Shown here one piece after another: positions 25,304 to 33,812 of a DNA stretch of 33,837 nt. Origin of the DNA: Akkermansiaceae bacterium UBA7890 (GTDB lineage: Bacteria > Verrucomicrobiota > Verrucomicrobiia > Verrucomicrobiales > Akkermansiaceae). The notes beneath the pieces were generated by a model. The model ran no database searches, was not told the origin of the DNA, and was given only the letters and a program-made list of their open reading frames with translations. The position numbers and the translations under genes were made by a program. Each line of letters begins with the position of its first letter. Position 1 is the stretch's first letter. The stretch is from positions 717-34,553 of the forward strand of contig DLRK01000077.1 in the NCBI GenBank assembly GCA_002501065.1. The letters are read 5' to 3'.

Positions 25304-28015
25304 ATGAACAGACAACTGCTAGTCACCCTGGCCGTGCTTGTCGGCCAGTTCATAGCCGCGTCCCTGCGTGCCAACGAAGCTCACCTCCTCCAGTGTGGCC
25401 ACTGCGCGATGATGGCGCGGCTGCACGCCCGGCAACTGGCGGCCGAGGACAAAGGCAAGGCGCCGCAGAACAGCTACGCCCCCGACCGCTTCGTCGACGT
25501 CCTGCACCTCAAGCTCGACGTCACTCCCGATTTCAAGGAGCGCTCCCTGACAGCCACTGCCATCCTCGACTTCCAACCGATCGCCAAACCCCTCAGGCAG
25601 TGGCGCCTCAATGCGGTGGGCCTGAACATCAGGGAAGTGACCTCCCCGCAGGCCATCAAGGCCACCCAGAGCACCGACAAGCACCTCGAGATCACCTTTG
25701 CCGAACCGGTGGCTACCGGGGCCAGGGCCCAGGTCACCATCACCTATGACGTCACCCCGAAAAAAGGACTCTACTTCCGCACCGCGGAGATGGGCTACCC
25801 GGCCGGTGACACCCAGCTCTGGACCCAGGGAGAACCCGAGGACCACCAGCACTGGTTCCCCAGCCACGATTACCCCAACGAGAAGTTCACCACCGAGGTG
25901 ATCTGCCACCTCCCCGAGGGAATGGAAGCCCTCTCCAACGGGCGGCTTCTCTCCCGCCAGAAGAACAACGAGACCGGCCTGGTGGCCTTTCACTGGCTCC
26001 AGGACAAGGCCCACGTCAACTACCTCGTCACCCTCGTGGCCGGCTACTTCACCAAGATGGAGGGCCAGCACGGCGACCTTCCCGTCGCCCTTTACGTGCC
26101 CCCCTCCGAGAAGGACCAGATGGCCGGCACCTTCCGGGACACCATCAAGATCCTGGCCTACTTCGAAAAGGAAATCGGGATCCCCTACCCCTGGGACAAG
26201 TACTACAACGCCTGCGCCATCGATTACATGATGGGCGGAATGGAGAACACCAGCCTGACCACCCTGACCGCACGCACCCTCTTCACGGAAGCCAGCGAGA
26301 ACCTGCGCAGCAGCCGCGGCCTTGATGCCCACGAGATCGCCCACCAGTGGTTCGGCGACCTGGTCACCTGCCGCGACTGGAGTCACCTCTGGCTCAATGA
26401 GGGCTTCGCGACCTACTACTCACTGCTCTACACGCGGGAACTGCTGGGCAATGACCACTTCAAGCACGGACTGCATGGCAGTGCCCAGGGCATCTTCGGC
26501 CACGACAAGGACACCACTCCCATGGTCCACAAGGGCTACAGCAATCCCATGCAGCAGTTCAGCTTCCGGGCCTACCCCAAGGGCTCCTGGATCCTCCACA
26601 TGCTGCGCTCCGAGCTGGGCGAGGAGCTCTACCGGAAATGCGTCAAGACCTACCTCGAACGCCACCAGTACAAGACCGCGGTCACCCAGGACCTCGTCGA
26701 GATCTTCGAGGAACTCAGCGGGCGCTCCCTCTCCCAGTTCTTCGACCAGTGGGTCTACCTCTCGGGCTACCCCGAGCTCAAGGTGAGCTACTCGTGGGAC
26801 GAACTGGCCAAGCAGGCCAAGCTCTCCATCAGCCAGGTCCAGATGACCAACGAGAAGCGCCCCATCTTCCGCTTCAACCTGCCGGTCAAGTTCGTGGTCG
26901 GGGACAAGACTGAGCTCCGCACCATCGAGATCTCCAGGGACCGTGAGGATTTCTACCTCACCCTTGAGGCCGCCCCCGGGGTGGTGCGCTTCGACCCGGA
27001 AGTGACCGTCCTCGCCAAGGTCAACTTCGAGCCCAACGAGAAGATGCTCCTCGCCCAGCTCGCGGACCAGGACGACGTCATCGGTCGCCTCCTCGCGGTC
27101 CAGCAACTGGCCAGGAAGAAAAACAAGGTGACCCTCGAACACCTCGGCCGGATCCTCAAGGAAGACCCCTTCTTTGCCGTGCGCCAGGCCGCCGCCGACG
27201 GACTGGCAGCCATGCGCACCCCGGAATCCTTCGCCGCCCTGCAGGGCGCCCTCGACCAATCCGACGCCCGCGTGCGCCAGTCGGTGGTGCGGGGCCTCAC
27301 CAGGTTCTACAGCGACGAGGCCTACAACGCCCTCAAGGGCATCGCGGACCGCGAGGCCAACCCGGACATCAGGACCGTCGCCATCGGCGGCATCGGTTCC
27401 TACGCCAGGCCCGAACTGCGTCCCTACCTCGTCGGCCTGCTCCCCTCCGACTCCTACCAGAACAGCATTGCGGGCGAGGCCATCGCCGCCATGCGCAAGC
27501 AGGATGACGCCTTCTACGTGGAGCCTCTCCTGCGGCACCTCGAAAAGTCCGAGGCCTCCTTCCCCAGCCGGGGCTTCGCCCAGGCCTTGAAAACGCTGGC
27601 CTACCTCGCCCGCCATGAGGACAACAAGGATGCCGTCCGCGACTTCCTCCTCGGGAAGGTCGACCACCTCAAGGACTCGGTCGCCACCGCCGCCATGGGC
27701 GCCCTCGGGGAACTACGCGACGCGAGGGCCATCCCGGTCCTCACCACCTTCGTGGCCGCCGACTCCGAATCCCCCCACGGCAAGGCGGCCCAGTCCGCCA
27801 TCGACCAGATCCGCAAGAACGAGGCCCCCGGCAAGGCTCCGGCCGAGGTCAACCGCCTCCGCGGCCAGGTTCAGGACCTCGAAAAACAACTGAAGGGACT
27901 CTCCGAGGAACTGAAGACCCTGCAGGCCCGCTTCAAGGAAGCCCTCCCGCCCGCTTCCGAAAAGAAGCAGGAGGCCAAGGACAAGAAGCCCGCGCCGGCC
28001 GCTGAAAAGAAGTAG
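25304..28015 (+). CDS. Secreted M1-family aminopeptidase with HEAT repeats
   Basis: 903 residues from the ATG at 25304, where a signal peptide begins; the frame is open 17 codons further upstream. Right after the signal peptide comes a CGHC motif (C31, C34). The M1 core shows the exopeptidase motif GGMEN (311-315) and the zinc site HEIAH (343-347) with E366 in NEGFATY, exactly HExxH-x18-E. After the catalytic and M1 C-terminal parts, a region of HEAT-like repeats spans about 600-830, followed by a coiled coil (about 837-880) and a Lys/Ala/Pro-rich tail. It removes N-terminal residues from peptides, probably in the periplasm or outside the cell. It stands alone; 14 bp separate its stop from the convergent lipoprotein gene. 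Confidence 0.95.
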   Translation: MNRQLLVTLAVLVGQFIAASLRANEAHLLQCGHCAMMARLHARQLAAEDKGKAPQNSYAPDRFVDVLHLKLDVTPDFKERSLTATAILDFQPIAKPLRQWRLNAVGLNIREVTSPQAIKATQSTDKHLEITFAEPVATGARAQVTITYDVTPKKGLYFRTAEMGYPAGDTQLWTQGEPEDHQHWFPSHDYPNEKFTTEVICHLPEGMEALSNGRLLSRQKNNETGLVAFHWLQDKAHVNYLVTLVAGYFTKMEGQHGDLPVALYVPPSEKDQMAGTFRDTIKILAYFEKEIGIPYPWDKYYNACAIDYMMGGMENTSLTTLTARTLFTEASENLRSSRGLDAHEIAHQWFGDLVTCRDWSHLWLNEGFATYYSLLYTRELLGNDHFKHGLHGSAQGIFGHDKDTTPMVHKGYSNPMQQFSFRAYPKGSWILHMLRSELGEELYRKCVKTYLERHQYKTAVTQDLVEIFEELSGRSLSQFFDQWVYLSGYPELKVSYSWDELAKQAKLSISQVQMTNEKRPIFRFNLPVKFVVGDKTELRTIEISRDREDFYLTLEAAPGVVRFDPEVTVLAKVNFEPNEKMLLAQLADQDDVIGRLLAVQQLARKKNKVTLEHLGRILKEDPFFAVRQAAADGLAAMRTPESFAALQGALDQSDARVRQSVVRGLTRFYSDEAYNALKGIADREANPDIRTVAIGGIGSYARPELRPYLVGLLPSDSYQNSIAGEAIAAMRKQDDAFYVEPLLRHLEKSEASFPSRGFAQALKTLAYLARHEDNKDAVRDFLLGKVDHLKDSVATAAMGALGELRDARAIPVLTTFVAADSESPHGKAAQSAIDQIRKNEAPGKAPAEVNRLRGQVQDLEKQLKGLSEELKTLQARFKEALPPASEKKQEAKDKKPAPAAEKK

Positions 28016-28029
28016 CTCCTCCGCCTTCC

Positions 28030-29163
28030 TCAGGATGCCGCCCGGTTGCGATAGCGCAGGTAGCCCAACACCCCGAAGGCGAGCAAGCCCAACACCCCGA
28101 AGGCCACCAAGTTGAAGACCACCAGTCCGATCAGCAGGTTCTTGTATCCCGACCCCTCCGGGGCCGCCGCAGCAACGGACTTCTTCCCCGGGTTGAAGGT
28201 CACCACCTCCAGGTTGCGCTGGATGATCTCACTGTCGGCGGTGATCTTCTCCGCCATGAGGATGGCATCCCAGTTACGGTTGAAGAGAAGGTCGTAGCCC
28301 GGGTTGCCCTCCTTCACCTGGCACGAGCAGGCCCCACAGAGATACTCGTTGGCTCCCACGATGAGCTCTACCGTCGCCTGCGAGGCGGCCATGGGCCCGA
28401 AGGTGCGACCGCGGCCGAAGATCGGGACGATGAGAGGCTCGGCCAGGGCCAGCATCTCCGGTTCCACCAGCATGGGCAGAAAGAGCGCCTCGGCGGGATC
28501 GTCACGCGACACCACCTCGCTGAGAAAGGAAATCTCAAGCGGGATATCGGAGCGCAGGATGTTGTCGGGATCGATGTTGATGTAATCCTTGTTGAGATCC
28601 TCCCGCCGGATGATCCCCTCCGGCAGCTCCAGGACCTTGCCGGCCTCCTTCACCCCGGCTTCCATCATCTCGCGGGCCTTCCGGTCCTTTTCCGGATCCC
28701 CGCACTCCACCAGCACCCACACCGCTGAAGCCCCCTTCACGAGGTGCTCCCCGCAGCGCTGCCGCAGGGGAGAGTCCAGCATCCCCGCCAGGTTCCCGGC
28801 CGTGGCCTCCCCCACCCAGACCGGCTCCCCGGTCTTCCAGCTCTCGGGCGGCATCAGGATGAGGGTCGGTTCCTCCCCGGCGTGATCGAGGGCGGGCAAT
28901 GAGATGCGTTCCGCTTCCGTGAGGGTGTCGAGATCGACGTGTTGCAGGCGGAGGTTGATGGCGTTGGAATCCGCCGCGAGGGTTTTATGGAGCTCGACGA
29001 GTTTCTCCTGCAGCTCTCCCTTGAGGGGTCCCCGGGAGGTCACCAGCAGTTCGAACTGGTCCGCGGGCCACCGTTCGAGGGCGAAACGGAAGACCGGGAC
29101 CTGGCAGGCCAGGACCGCCCCGGCCACCAGCAACCAGCAAAGGAGCACCGTCTTCGTCTTCAT
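28030..29163 (-). CDS. Putative lipoprotein or membrane-anchored protein, function unknown
   Basis: 377 residues, no family that I can name. The N-terminus is a hydrophobic signal ending in AVLAC, a plausible lipobox with C20. The mature part is soluble and alpha/beta. About residues 270-290 contain a compact Cys cluster, YLCGACSCQ, that could bind metal or form disulfides, next to an FGRGRTFGPM segment. A second hydrophobic stretch (about 341-370) ending in RYRNR anchors the C-terminus. GAGGA sits 4 nt before the ATG, one of the few good ribosome-binding sites in the window. It is convergent with the M1 peptidase gene and divergent from the PQQ-like gene, so it is transcribed alone. Confidence 0.85.
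   Translation of the reverse strand: MKTKTVLLCWLLVAGAVLACQVPVFRFALERWPADQFELLVTSRGPLKGELQEKLVELHKTLAADSNAINLRLQHVDLDTLTEAERISLPALDHAGEEPTLILMPPESWKTGEPVWVGEATAGNLAGMLDSPLRQRCGEHLVKGASAVWVLVECGDPEKDRKAREMMEAGVKEAGKVLELPEGIIRREDLNKDYINIDPDNILRSDIPLEISFLSEVVSRDDPAEALFLPMLVEPEMLALAEPLIVPIFGRGRTFGPMAASQATVELIVGANEYLCGACSCQVKEGNPGYDLLFNRNWDAILMAEKITADSEIIQRNLEVVTFNPGKKSVAAAAPEGSGYKNLLIGLVVFNLVAFGVLGLLAFGVLGYLRYRNRAAS
28062..28104. repeat. 24-bp tandem duplication in the lipoprotein's C-terminal helix
   Basis: A 19-bp sequence (AGCCCAACACCCCGAAGGC) occurs at 28062-28080 and again at 28086-28104, a period of 24 bp. It encodes FGVLGLLA followed by FGVLGYLR, so the duplication lengthened the membrane helix by exactly eight residues without breaking the frame. 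Confidence 0.9.
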
Positions 29164-29264
29164 CCGTTCCTCGATTCTCCCCGCCCCGGTCCCACAAGTC
29201 GAGGACCCAAACGGGCAAGACGGAAATGCATTGCCTGATACCGGCCCCTGGCGACACTGTGCCG

Positions 29265-32200
29265 ATGAAATTCAGGCTCCTTCGCCATCTGCTGCTGGTG
29301 GCCCTTCTCTCCCACGGAAGCGCCCGCAGCGAAGACTGGCCGACCTACCGCCACGACTACGGCCGGAGCGCCGCCACCGGAGAAAAACTCCCCCTGCCGC
29401 TCCGCCCCCTCTGGACCTTCCGCTCGCGCCAGTCCCACCGCACTCCGCTCCAGAAGGGCGAGCTCCACCTTGAGATCACTCCCGAGTTCAACAAGCACAG
29501 CCTTTCCCTCACCACCGCGGGCGACCTGGTCTTCTTCACCAGCGTGGCGGAAGGACGCCTCGGTTGCCTTGAGGCCGCCACCGGCAAAACCCGCTGGGAA
29601 TTCGTGGCCGGCTCCGCCATCAACCGCAGTGCCACCATCGCGGGGGGCCGGGTCTACGTCGGAAGCGACGACGGTCACGTCTACTGCCTGGCCGCCGACA
29701 CCGGCTCGCTCATCTGGAAGCACAAGGCCTCCCCCGCGGAACGCTGGATGTTTTCCTTCGGCCAGCTCACCTCGGTCTGGCCGGTGCGCACCGACATCGT
29801 GGTCGACAAGGAGGTGGCCTACTTCGGGGTGGGCGTCTTCCCGCACGACGGCACCTTCGTGTGCGCCCTCGACACGAAGACCGGCAAACGCCTCTGGCGC
29901 AACGGAATCCAATGCGAGACCCTCAACCGCTGGAGCCTCTCGCCGGTGGGCCACATCTACCTCACCGAGCACAACCTCTACATGCCCATGGACTTCAAGC
30001 AGTTCCACTGGGCCCTCTTCAACAGCTACAAGCGCACCGACGGCACCTACGACGCCTGGGCCGGCACCGACCCGGACAATCCGGCCGGCTACGGGGAACC
30101 GTTCTATCCCCTCATGGGCGCCATGCACGGCGGGCGCCGCTACCGCGGCAACGAGGCCCACACCATCGAGATCGTTGTCGACGAGAAGTCCAAGAAGAAG
30201 AACTACAAGGCCGAGCGCCTCTGGAACGTGGAAACCAAGGGCTACCACTGCGACCTCGACTCCGTGATGGGCAGCCCGGTCATGCGGGGGACCGTCACCC
30301 GCTACGACCCCGACATGTGCCCCGTCATCTACGCCGGGGGCACCGTCTTCAGCGCGGCCTTCAAGGGCGACGCGGAAAAGGGCGCGAGTGGCAAACTCTT
30401 CGCCCGTCACCCGGACGACGGCAGGGAACTCTGGTCCCACGAACTGGCTGAGTGGCCCAACCAGATCATCGCCGCCAACGGGCGCCTCTTCGTGAGCACG
30501 CGCGACGGCCGGATCCACGCCTTTGGCGGGGCCGGGGCCGCCTCGCACGGCACCCTCGAGGAAGGGACCGAGGAAGACCTCCTCCCCGCCGACCCCTCCC
30601 TCGCCGCCGCGGCCGACGAGATCATCGGGATCGCCCGCGAAATCCGGGGCGAGGAACCGGTGGGCGAAGCCCTCGTCCTCGACTGCGAGACCGGGGCCCT
30701 CGCCATGGCCCTCGCCGCCCGCACCGAGCTGCGTCTCTACGCCGTCTTTGCCAGTGAGGAGAAGGCCCGGGCCGCCCGCGAGGCCTTCAATCAGGCCGGC
30801 CTGCACCTCTCCCGCCTCACCGCCCTCCACCTGCCCCCCGGCCAGAGCCTCCCCTACCCCTCCCGCATGATGGACTTCCTCTTCTCCGAAGGGGCCCTCC
30901 TCAGCGGCACCCTGCCCTCTGATCCCGCCGAACTCGCCCGCCTCCAGAAACCCCTGCGCGGCGTGGCCGTCCTCGGCGGGGCGGACAACTCCGCGAACGC
31001 CCTGCCTCCGTGGACCGCCGCCACCGGCCAGGAAGACTGGAGCATCCGCACCGGGGCCAAGGGCACCGCGTGGGCCACCCGGCGCGCCCCCCGCCTGCCC
31101 GAGGGAGGAGGCTGGACCCACGCCCTCGGCGACGCCGGCAACACCATGTGCAGCCACGACGGCGTCCTGCGCGCCCCCCTCGGCATCGCCTGGTATGGCC
31201 CCCCCTACTCCAGCCGCGGCCGCAAGGGGATCTCCCCGCCCATCATCGTCGACGGCGTATTGGTGACCCAGTTCCAGGACTACATCCACAAGGACCTCAA
31301 CTACACCCAGGGACACGACCAGTACACCGGGCGCCAGCTCTGGCAGCGCCCCAACTCCATGACCGACACCATCGCGCAGCCCGGCAGCATCTTCCAGCGC
31401 TTCCTCGAGGTCATCGTCCAGATCGACCCCTGGACCGGGAAGGAAATCCGGCGCTACTTCCCGCCCCTGGAGGGCGGACACTGGAGTGCCATGGCCGCCG
31501 AGAGCGACGGGAGCCGCTTCTACCTCCGGTCCTCCGGCAAGAAGGACGAGAAGGACTGGGCCATCATCATGGCGGTCGACCCGGTGAGCGGCAAACCCCT
31601 CTGGAGCCTCGGGGGCCCCGGTCAACCCGAACAATGGCCCACCTGGAACGCCATTGCCGACAACCGCCTCTACTTCCTGCGCGGCAACGCCGAGGGTGCC
31701 CGCCGGGCCGAGTCCATGGCCGAGATGAAGGCCCTCCTCCAGACCATGCCGGGCAAGGACTACCGGGAGTTCGAGGCCAAGATCGAGGAACACACCTACC
31801 AGGTCCTGCAGGCCGTTGACGCCACCACCGGCAAGGTTCTCTACCAGCACGGGGTCGACACCTCCAACGCCGGGGGCGGATGGACCCGCAGCGTGGTCTC
31901 CGGCGGGCGGCGCAGCTACGAACCCCCCCTCGGCGGGGCCGTCATCGCCCACGGCGGAGTCGTCCTCTTCGCCAGTGCGGCCGGGGCCGACAAGTCCTGG
32001 GCGGTCTGGCCCTCCGGCGGCTACCAGGCCCGCGCCCTCGCAGTCCACGACGGGGCCACCGGCAAGCTCCTCTGGTACCGCTTTGCCAACTACCGGGCCC
32101 GCCCGGTCATGACCGAGGACTACGTGGTGGCCGAACCCTGGGCCTTCGACCTCAGGACCGGCACCCCCAAGACCCGCCGGCACCCCATCACCGGCGAGGA

Positions 32201-33041
32201 AGCCCAGTGGGCCTTCTGCCGCTACAACAAGCAGTGCGGCACCTTCGCCGGGTCGCGCCACCTCATGTTCGGGCGCTCCCGCGGCATCGGCTACCACGAC
32301 CTCCTCGGCGACGACGGCCTCTACACCTTCCTCCACAGCCGGGCCAGCTGCTGGATCGACACCTCCAGTGGCGGCGGGATGATGATCAAGCCCCCCCACG
32401 CCATCGGCTGCAAGTGCGAGGTCTCCATGCCCTTCACCGTCGCCCTGGCCCAGGTCCCCCAGCAACCGGCCGTGCCCCAGACCTTCGCCCAGCCCGGGAC
32501 CGAACTCCCGGTCCGCCACCTCCACCTCGACCTCGGCGGCACCGGCGAGCGCCGCGACCACGAGGGCAACCTCTGGGTCATCCCGCGCCCCGGCGAGCAC
32601 CTGCTCCTCCTCCAGTTCAACGCCACCCCCACCTTCGAAGAACAGGGCGGGCCGGTCCGGCGCAGCGGGAACTACACCCCCATCGCCAACACCAAGCGCC
32701 CCTTCCTCTTCGCCTCCGCCCTGCGCGGCATGAAGGACTGCCTCATCCCGGTCACCACCCCGGAAGCCGGTCCCTTCCGCTACCGCGTGCGCCTCGGCTT
32801 CTCCGCCCTCCCCGGCGACCAGCCCGGCCAGCGCGTCTTCGACGTCCTCCTCAACGGCAAGCCCGTCCTGCGGGACTTCGACATCATGAAGGAAAGCGGC
32901 CAATCCGACTACGCGGTGTGGAAGGAGTTCGAAATCGAGATCGCCAAGGACCTCACCATCGCCCTCACCAGCAAGACCGGCACCGGCTCGGTCGACCGCA
33001 TGCCCCTCATCAGCGCGGCCCAGGTCTTGCGGATCGAGTGA
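29265..33041 (+). CDS. Large secreted PQQ-like beta-propeller protein with methyltransferase-like insert and malectin-like tail
   Basis: 1258 residues from the ATG at 29265; the frame opens 13 codons earlier but a signal peptide starts here. The mature start DWPTYRHDYGRS is typical of planctomycete and verrucomicrobial PQQ-like propellers. Blades are seen before about residue 440 (for example VYVGSDDGHVYCLAADTG) and again after about 590. Between them (about 445-575) lies a Rossmann segment that resembles a SAM methyltransferase, with VLDCETGALA at 471-480 in place of a glycine-rich motif I, so probably not active. The last 180 residues resemble a malectin-type carbohydrate-binding domain (QRVFDVLLNGKPVLRDFDI). 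Actual PQQ binding is unproven. Likely a periplasmic or surface protein. Third positions are almost all G or C. Confidence 0.92.
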   Translation: MKFRLLRHLLLVALLSHGSARSEDWPTYRHDYGRSAATGEKLPLPLRPLWTFRSRQSHRTPLQKGELHLEITPEFNKHSLSLTTAGDLVFFTSVAEGRLGCLEAATGKTRWEFVAGSAINRSATIAGGRVYVGSDDGHVYCLAADTGSLIWKHKASPAERWMFSFGQLTSVWPVRTDIVVDKEVAYFGVGVFPHDGTFVCALDTKTGKRLWRNGIQCETLNRWSLSPVGHIYLTEHNLYMPMDFKQFHWALFNSYKRTDGTYDAWAGTDPDNPAGYGEPFYPLMGAMHGGRRYRGNEAHTIEIVVDEKSKKKNYKAERLWNVETKGYHCDLDSVMGSPVMRGTVTRYDPDMCPVIYAGGTVFSAAFKGDAEKGASGKLFARHPDDGRELWSHELAEWPNQIIAANGRLFVSTRDGRIHAFGGAGAASHGTLEEGTEEDLLPADPSLAAAADEIIGIAREIRGEEPVGEALVLDCETGALAMALAARTELRLYAVFASEEKARAAREAFNQAGLHLSRLTALHLPPGQSLPYPSRMMDFLFSEGALLSGTLPSDPAELARLQKPLRGVAVLGGADNSANALPPWTAATGQEDWSIRTGAKGTAWATRRAPRLPEGGGWTHALGDAGNTMCSHDGVLRAPLGIAWYGPPYSSRGRKGISPPIIVDGVLVTQFQDYIHKDLNYTQGHDQYTGRQLWQRPNSMTDTIAQPGSIFQRFLEVIVQIDPWTGKEIRRYFPPLEGGHWSAMAAESDGSRFYLRSSGKKDEKDWAIIMAVDPVSGKPLWSLGGPGQPEQWPTWNAIADNRLYFLRGNAEGARRAESMAEMKALLQTMPGKDYREFEAKIEEHTYQVLQAVDATTGKVLYQHGVDTSNAGGGWTRSVVSGGRRSYEPPLGGAVIAHGGVVLFASAAGADKSWAVWPSGGYQARALAVHDGATGKLLWYRFANYRARPVMTEDYVVAEPWAFDLRTGTPKTRRHPITGEEAQWAFCRYNKQCGTFAGSRHLMFGRSRGIGYHDLLGDDGLYTFLHSRASCWIDTSSGGGMMIKPPHAIGCKCEVSMPFTVALAQVPQQPAVPQTFAQPGTELPVRHLHLDLGGTGERRDHEGNLWVIPRPGEHLLLLQFNATPTFEEQGGPVRRSGNYTPIANTKRPFLFASALRGMKDCLIPVTTPEAGPFRYRVRLGFSALPGDQPGQRVFDVLLNGKPVLRDFDIMKESGQSDYAVWKEFEIEIAKDLTIALTSKTGTGSVDRMPLISAAQVLRIE
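32983..33041 (+). repeat. 59-bp direct repeat, copy 1 (3' end of the PQQ-like gene)
   Basis: Matches 33754-33812 at 57 of 59 positions; the last 50 bp, including the TGA stop, are identical. The two copies start 771 bp apart. In this copy the sequence is the genuine C-terminus, ending DRMPLISAAQVLRIE. Confidence 0.97.
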
Positions 33042-33097
33042 CGAGCCCCTCCGTTACCTCTTCATGTTGCTCACAGCAGATTACTTGACCTTCAAGA

Positions 33098-33113
33098 TGG
33101 GGCGGATCTTGCT
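33098..33113 (+). promoter_or_regulatory. Possible sigma-54 promoter before the small lipoprotein gene
   Basis: TGGGGCGGATCTTGCT fits the -24/-12 consensus TGGCACG-N4-TTGCW at all but two positions, with the required GG-N10-GC spacing (GG at 33099-33100, GC at 33111-33112). Transcription would begin near 33124, about 14 nt before the ATG. The window also encodes an NtrC-type activator. A TTGACC at 33085 could instead belong to a sigma-70 promoter, but no good -10 follows it. Confidence 0.4.
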
Positions 33114-33137
33114 TCACCTTAATAACTGCTTGGAACC

Positions 33138-33743
33138 ATGAACAAACTCCACCCCATTCCTTCCCTGCTCCTCTGCCTTCTCCTCGCCGCTTGCGGCACG
33201 GTGAAGGACGAGAGGCCGGAACCCACGGCCCCCGACCAAGGGCGAAAGGCCCCCACGGCGCCCGTGGCCGACAAGCATCCGGCCGGCATCCGGTTCCACC
33301 CGGTCAAGGGCCTTTCCAACAAGATCACCGGCCACCGCGAGGTCATGAAGGCCTCCGTGAACGGCCGGGAAATCGTCGCCGTCCTGGCATGGAGACCCTA
33401 CCGCGCAGACCTCGATGGCAACGTCGAGGTCTGGTATGGCGACATGACCCGTCCCCCACCCCGTTTTGTGGTCGCATCCCTCGCCCTCACGGTCGATGGA
33501 ACGACCCTCACCATTCCGAAGTCCCGGACCCGTTCGCTCTGCTCCCAGAGAGCAACCCTGGAACCGCAGTTCCCGAAACTCCGGCTCTTCACCAGCGGGA
33601 CCAACCTGGGCCTGACCGTCGACGTGGGCGACGGGGCCGAAGGCTGGACCAGCAGCTACGTGGTCAATCCTGCCACCCTCACCCTCCTCTCCCATCAGGT
33701 CGAGGATGGTCCGACCTTCGACAACTTCTCGGTGGAATACTGA
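33138..33743 (+). CDS. Small lipoprotein, function unknown
   Basis: 201 residues. The N-terminus is a textbook lipoprotein signal with lipobox LAAC and lipidated C19, followed by a Pro/Thr/Lys-rich linker and a beta-rich domain (about 50-201) that I do not recognise. The two remaining parts of note are VWYGDMTRPPPRF and the C-terminal DNFSVEY. It starts 96 bp after the PQQ-like gene on the same strand and may be co-transcribed or use its own possible sigma-54 promoter. Beyond its TGA the same frame runs on without a stop into a copy of the PQQ-like protein's C-terminus, to a second TGA at 33810-33812. Confidence 0.85.
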   Translation: MNKLHPIPSLLLCLLLAACGTVKDERPEPTAPDQGRKAPTAPVADKHPAGIRFHPVKGLSNKITGHREVMKASVNGREIVAVLAWRPYRADLDGNVEVWYGDMTRPPPRFVVASLALTVDGTTLTIPKSRTRSLCSQRATLEPQFPKLRLFTSGTNLGLTVDVGDGAEGWTSSYVVNPATLTLLSHQVEDGPTFDNFSVEY

Positions 33744-33753
33744 TCCCCGGACT

Positions 33754-33812
33754 CCGGCTCCCTCGACCGCATGCCCCTCATCAGCGCGGCCCAGGTCTTG
33801 CGGATCGAGTGA
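33754..33812 (+). pseudogene. Orphan copy of the PQQ-like gene's 3' end (direct repeat, copy 2)
   Basis: 57 of 59 bp match 32983-33041, stop codon included. The two differences fall in one codon pair and change Gly-Ser-Val to Gly-Ser-Leu, that is, one silent and one conservative change. The fragment is in the same frame as the lipoprotein gene, ten bases beyond its stop. After the repeat the sequence no longer resembles what follows copy 1. It may be what is left of a tandem paralogue of the propeller gene, or a duplicated tail. Confidence 0.7.

Noticed and set aside
29160..32903. A 1247-codon open frame on the minus strand
   Set aside because: It is antisense to the PQQ-like gene and consists of Gly/Ala/Glu/Val-rich low-complexity sequence. 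It arises because the real gene uses almost only G/C-ending codons.
31880..33088. A 402-codon plus-strand frame in another phase of the PQQ-like gene
   Set aside because: Nearly all Pro, Arg, His and Gly, typical of an out-of-phase reading of a GC-rich gene.
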